In this document: in pieces, positions 61,369 through 64,000 of the stretch
How the letters are laid out: the number at the start of each line of letters is the position of its first letter
Position numbering within the stretch: position 1 is the first letter of the stretch
Assembly (NCBI GenBank): GCA_041685045.1
Contig: JAWLGP010000003.1
Span: 1-64,000 of the forward strand
Direction of reading: 5' to 3'
Length of the DNA: 64,000 nucleotides
Source of the DNA: Thiohalomonas sp041685045
Lineage (GTDB): Bacteria > Pseudomonadota > Gammaproteobacteria > Thiohalomonadales > Thiohalomonadaceae
Made by a program: the position numbers and the translations under genes
Notes under the pieces: generated by a model
The model's input: the letters and a program-made list of their open reading frames with translations, nothing else
What the model was told of the DNA's origin: nothing
Databases searched by the model: none

Positions 61369-61375
61369 GGCAGGC

Positions 61376-62338
61376 TCAGCCCTTCTCCTCGAAATTGCCG
61401 AAGCCCATCAGCCGTTCGTAGCGCTGCTCCAGCAGCTTGTCGAGCGGCGTTTCGCAAAGCACCTCGAGATTCTCAAGCAGTGCCGTCTTCACCCGGCCGG
61501 CCACGGTATCGATATCCCGGTGCGCGCCGCCGAGCGGCTCGGGGATGATCCGGTCGATCAGACCGAGCTGCTTCAGCTTTTCCGAGGTGACCCCCAAGGC
61601 TTCGGCGGCATCCGAAGCCCGTTCGGCACTCTTCCACAGAATCGAGGCACACCCTTCGGGCGAGATGACCGAGTAGGTACTGTACTGGAGCATCATCACC
61701 CGGTCGCCGACCCCGATCGCCAGCGCCCCGCCGGAGCCGCCTTCACCGATCACGGTACAAACGATGGGAGCTTTCAGCCGGGCCATGACGAACAGGTTAC
61801 GGGCGATCGCCTCGCTCTGCCCCCGCTCTTCCGCACCGACCCCCGGATAGGCGCCCGGTGTATCGATAAAAGTCAGGATCGGCAGCTTGAAGCGTTCGGC
61901 CATTTCCATCAGGCGTAGCGCCTTGCGGTAGCCCTCCGGCCGCGGCATGCCGAAATTGCGATACACCTTCTCCTTGGTGTCGCGCCCTTTCTGCTGTCCG
62001 ATCACCATCACCGGCCGACCTTCCAGCCGCCCGATGCCGCCGACGATGGAAGGGTCGTCGGCATAGGTGCGGTCACCGTGCAGTTCTTCAAACTCGGTGA
62101 ACAACCGCTCGATGTAGTCGAGGGTGTAAGGACGTTGGGGGTGACGCGCCAGCTGCGAAACCTGCCAGGCGCTCAGGTTCGAAAAGATCTGCTCGGTCAG
62201 GCTCTTGCTCTTCGCCTGCAGCCGCGCAATCTCCTCGGTCAGATTGACCTCGTTGTCGTCACCGACGTAACGCAGCTCTTCAATCTTTGCTTCCAGCTCG
62301 GCAATCGGCTGCTCAAATTCGAGGAAATTCAGGTTCAT
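61376..62338 (-). CDS. accA: Acetyl-CoA carboxylase carboxyltransferase subunit alpha
   Basis: This 320-residue subunit works with AccD in the carboxyltransferase half-reaction that commits carbon to fatty acids. LNFLEFEQPIAELEAKIEEL is the usual N-terminus, HPQRPYTLDYIERLFTEFEE and GEGGSGGALAIGVGDRVMML are the crotonase-like core, and LQYSTYSVISPEGCASILWK the conserved acyl-site block. It heads the accA-tilS-pyrG-kdsA-eno series on the minus strand, after a 200-bp divergent gap. Confidence 0.96.
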   Translation of the reverse strand: MNLNFLEFEQPIAELEAKIEELRYVGDDNEVNLTEEIARLQAKSKSLTEQIFSNLSAWQVSQLARHPQRPYTLDYIERLFTEFEELHGDRTYADDPSIVGGIGRLEGRPVMVIGQQKGRDTKEKVYRNFGMPRPEGYRKALRLMEMAERFKLPILTFIDTPGAYPGVGAEERGQSEAIARNLFVMARLKAPIVCTVIGEGGSGGALAIGVGDRVMMLQYSTYSVISPEGCASILWKSAERASDAAEALGVTSEKLKQLGLIDRIIPEPLGGAHRDIDTVAGRVKTALLENLEVLCETPLDKLLEQRYERLMGFGNFEEKG

Positions 62339-62539
62339 AAGAATTGTTCTTAAGACGCGTTCTCGCCACGGAATCGGCGTAGTTTACCGGTTTCCGGGAG
62401 AGCGGTACAAACTGGCGCCAAAAGGCCTCCCCTCCAACGACCCTCAGCGCCGATTAACCCTCCTTTCTGTAATGCTTTCGGTTTCGTCACGACAGGGTCC
62501 GGCGGTGTTACAGTGGAGAAAAACCCGGATTGAGTATCC

Positions 62540-63673
62540 ATGGATCTGTCTGCTGAATTTCCACTCTGCCCCGGCATCGTCTACCTCAACCACGCAGCGG
62601 TCGCTCCCTGGCCTCGCCGCACCGCCGAGGCAGTCCGGCGCTTTGCCGATGAAAATCAGGAGCAAGGGGCCCTGGAGTATCCGCGCTGGCTGGAGACCGA
62701 GCAGCGGCTGCGCGAGCAGCTGTGTACGCTCATCAATGCGCCGTCGGCCGACGACATCGCATTGGTGAAGAACACCTCGGAAGCCCTCTCCTTCGTGGCT
62801 TGGGGGCTCGACTGGCAGCCGGGCGACTCGGTGGTGATCAGCGACCAGGAGTTTCCTTCCAACCGGATCGTGTGGGAGTCCCTCGACCGTCGTGGCGTTC
62901 AGGTGCGTGCAGCGCGGCTGGACAATGCCGTCGATCCGGAGGCGGCACTGTTTGCGGCGGTGGACGGCTCCACCCGGCTGCTTGCCATCAGTTCGGTACA
63001 ATACGCCAGCGGTTTGCGGATGGACCTCGAGCGCATCGGCGCATTTTGCCGGCAGCGCGGGATCCTGTTCTGCATCGATGCGATCCAGAGTATCGGCGCC
63101 CTCGCCTTCGATGTTCAGGCAGTCCAAGCGGACTTCGTCGCGGCGGACGGCCACAAATGGCTGCTGGGACCGGAAGGGCTGGCAATGTTTTACTGCCGTG
63201 CGGAACTGCGTGACCGTCTCGACCTCTCCCAGTTCGGCTGGCACATGGTGGAACATGTCGGCGACTACGATCGACTCGACTGGCAGCCGGCCACCTCGGC
63301 ACGGCGATTCGAGTGCGGCAGCCCGAACATGCTGGGCATCCATGCCCTGAGTGCCAGTATTTCCCTGCTGCTGGAGGTAGGCCCCGCGCGGGTCGAGGCG
63401 GAGCTGCTGGAGCGCACCGGTTGGCTGCTCGGGCAGATCGCAACACGACCGGAACTGCGGCTGATCTCCTCTCCCACCCCGTCGAGACGTTCCGGCATCG
63501 TCACCTTCGGCCACCACGCGCTGGAGAAACAGCGGCTGCACGCACAGCTCTGGGACAACGGTGTCGTTTGCGCTCTGCGCGGCGGCGGTGTGCGGCTGGC
63601 CCCACACTTCTACACGCCATGGGACTCGCTGGAGCAGGTTATGAGGTTAGTCGACCAAATGGGCCAAACCTGA
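62540..63673 (+). CDS. Class V aminotransferase (cysteine-desulfurase-like fold)
   Basis: This 377-residue PLP enzyme has the conserved N-terminal YLNHAAVAPWPRRTAEAV, a PLP-binding aspartate in LFCIDAIQSIGALAFDVQAV, and the PLP lysine Lys206 in AADGHKWLLGPEGLAMFYC. Among class V enzymes it looks closest to the selenocysteine-lyase/isopenicillin-N-epimerase-like group, with no NifS/IscS-type cysteine loop (the expected SSGSACTS-like segment is missing). A cysteine desulfurase role is therefore less likely. The actual substrate is unknown. It is divergent from accA. Confidence 0.82.
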   Translation: MDLSAEFPLCPGIVYLNHAAVAPWPRRTAEAVRRFADENQEQGALEYPRWLETEQRLREQLCTLINAPSADDIALVKNTSEALSFVAWGLDWQPGDSVVISDQEFPSNRIVWESLDRRGVQVRAARLDNAVDPEAALFAAVDGSTRLLAISSVQYASGLRMDLERIGAFCRQRGILFCIDAIQSIGALAFDVQAVQADFVAADGHKWLLGPEGLAMFYCRAELRDRLDLSQFGWHMVEHVGDYDRLDWQPATSARRFECGSPNMLGIHALSASISLLLEVGPARVEAELLERTGWLLGQIATRPELRLISSPTPSRRSGIVTFGHHALEKQRLHAQLWDNGVVCALRGGGVRLAPHFYTPWDSLEQVMRLVDQMGQT

Positions 63674-63729
63674 CCTAAGTCCCTGATTTTCATTTTGTAT
63701 GGAACGGGGGTGAGGTTTGCAGTGGTCCG

Positions 63730-63758
63730 TTGTGACCAGCGGCGGCAGGTGGTAGCAT
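63730..63758 (+). promoter_or_regulatory. Possible sigma-70 promoter for the cyclic-nucleotide-binding gene
   Basis: TTGTGA at 63730-63735 and TAGCAT at 63753-63758 are separated by 17 bp, about 60 bp before the start codon at 63817. Both hexamers are only partly like the consensus, so this is a guess. Confidence 0.3.
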
Positions 63759-63816
63759 TTGCGTTCCCGGCAACCGTTCCAAAGCGGCTGCAACCACGCG
63801 TCTCTTATACAACCGA

Positions 63817-64000
63817 ATGAGTCAAAATAAACAGCACATCAATTCGCAGGAACTACGCCGGTTCGTGCCACTCGTGGAGCTGACCCACGAAAACCTCATC
63901 GATCTATCGAAAAAGACGGTGATCGAGGAGCTGCCGCGGGGACGCGTGCTGTTTAAAAAAGGTGACTCGATCAACAAATCGTTTTACCTGCTCTCGGGCG
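63817..64000 (+). CDS. Cyclic-nucleotide-binding domain protein, 5' part only
   Basis: The last 184 bp encode MSQNKQHINSQELRRFVPLV and, after it, TVIEELPRGRVLFKKGDSIN and KSFYLLSG, the first beta-strands of a cNMP-binding (CRP-like) domain: the pattern L-x-x-G-x-x-L-F-x-x-G-D followed by Y-x-L-x-x-G. The gene runs off the window. It could be a CRP/FNR regulator, a sensor with several domains, or a nucleotidyltransferase-associated protein; what follows the domain would decide. Confidence 0.7.
   Translation, partial: MSQNKQHINSQELRRFVPLVELTHENLIDLSKKTVIEELPRGRVLFKKGDSINKSFYLLSG

Noticed and set aside
62540..63673. Cysteine desulfurase (IscS/SufS)
   Set aside because: The fold and PLP lysine fit class V, but the active-site cysteine loop typical of desulfurases was not found and no isc or suf genes are adjacent.

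Overview
The window is chromosomal DNA of a GC-rich gammaproteobacterium. The evidence is gene order and gene type: a 13-gene complex I operon with fused nuoCD and an E. coli-type NuoG; the series accA-tilS-pyrG-kdsA-eno-ftsB-ispD-ispF-truD-surE-pcm-yqaA-nlpD-rpoS; and recJ next to an rpfE-like gene and prfB-lysS, as in Xanthomonas and its relatives. A member of the Chromatiales or a neighbouring order is plausible, but I cannot name a genus. I found no rRNA or tRNA gene, CRISPR array, phage or classical insertion sequence.

Positions 1-22.8 kb hold an exopolysaccharide locus, mostly on the minus strand. It has a GumC/Wzz-type chain-length protein, a CpsD-like kinase, a Wzx flippase, a Wzy/WaaL-type polymerase, three family 4 glycosyltransferases, a sulfotransferase, a polysaccharide deacetylase, an ATP-grasp ligase beside a BioF2/FemAB-like acyltransferase, two methyltransferases, a secreted pectate-lyase-like protein and a large secreted repeat protein. 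A PrpF-family isomerase gene sits unexpectedly inside the locus. The locus also carries decayed genes: two HAD phosphatase remnants flanking an AT-rich methyltransferase, and a remnant of a second kinase directly behind the intact one. No initiating sugar transferase is visible.

Positions 23.3-37.7 kb hold nuoABCDEFGHIJKLMN on the plus strand, tightly packed with many 4-bp overlaps. Positions 37.9-47.9 kb form one collinear minus-strand series, alaC-hom-thrC-rpfE-like-recJ-prfB-lysS, covering amino-acid biosynthesis, DNA repair and translation. prfB carries the programmed +1 frameshift. Positions 48-62.3 kb are core genes for envelope, isoprenoid, lipid and tRNA functions plus rpoS. The right end has a class-V aminotransferase and the start of a cyclic-nucleotide-binding protein.

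The most unusual feature is in the gaps of the 38-55 kb core region, which hold several unrelated small repeat elements. One (39413-39839) is bounded by inverted repeats, encodes a four-helix-bundle protein of the 23S-rRNA-intervening-sequence (S23/IVP) family, and exactly fills the gap between the prfB stop codon and the lysS start. A gene-less relative with the same terminal sequence fills the hom-thrC gap. Both begin at the TAG stop codon of the upstream gene. Other gaps carry nested palindromic repeats, a 37-bp-armed element, REP-like hairpins and two copies of a GATGGGCA-type repeat. Function is assigned from motifs and remembered family features only; no database search was possible.
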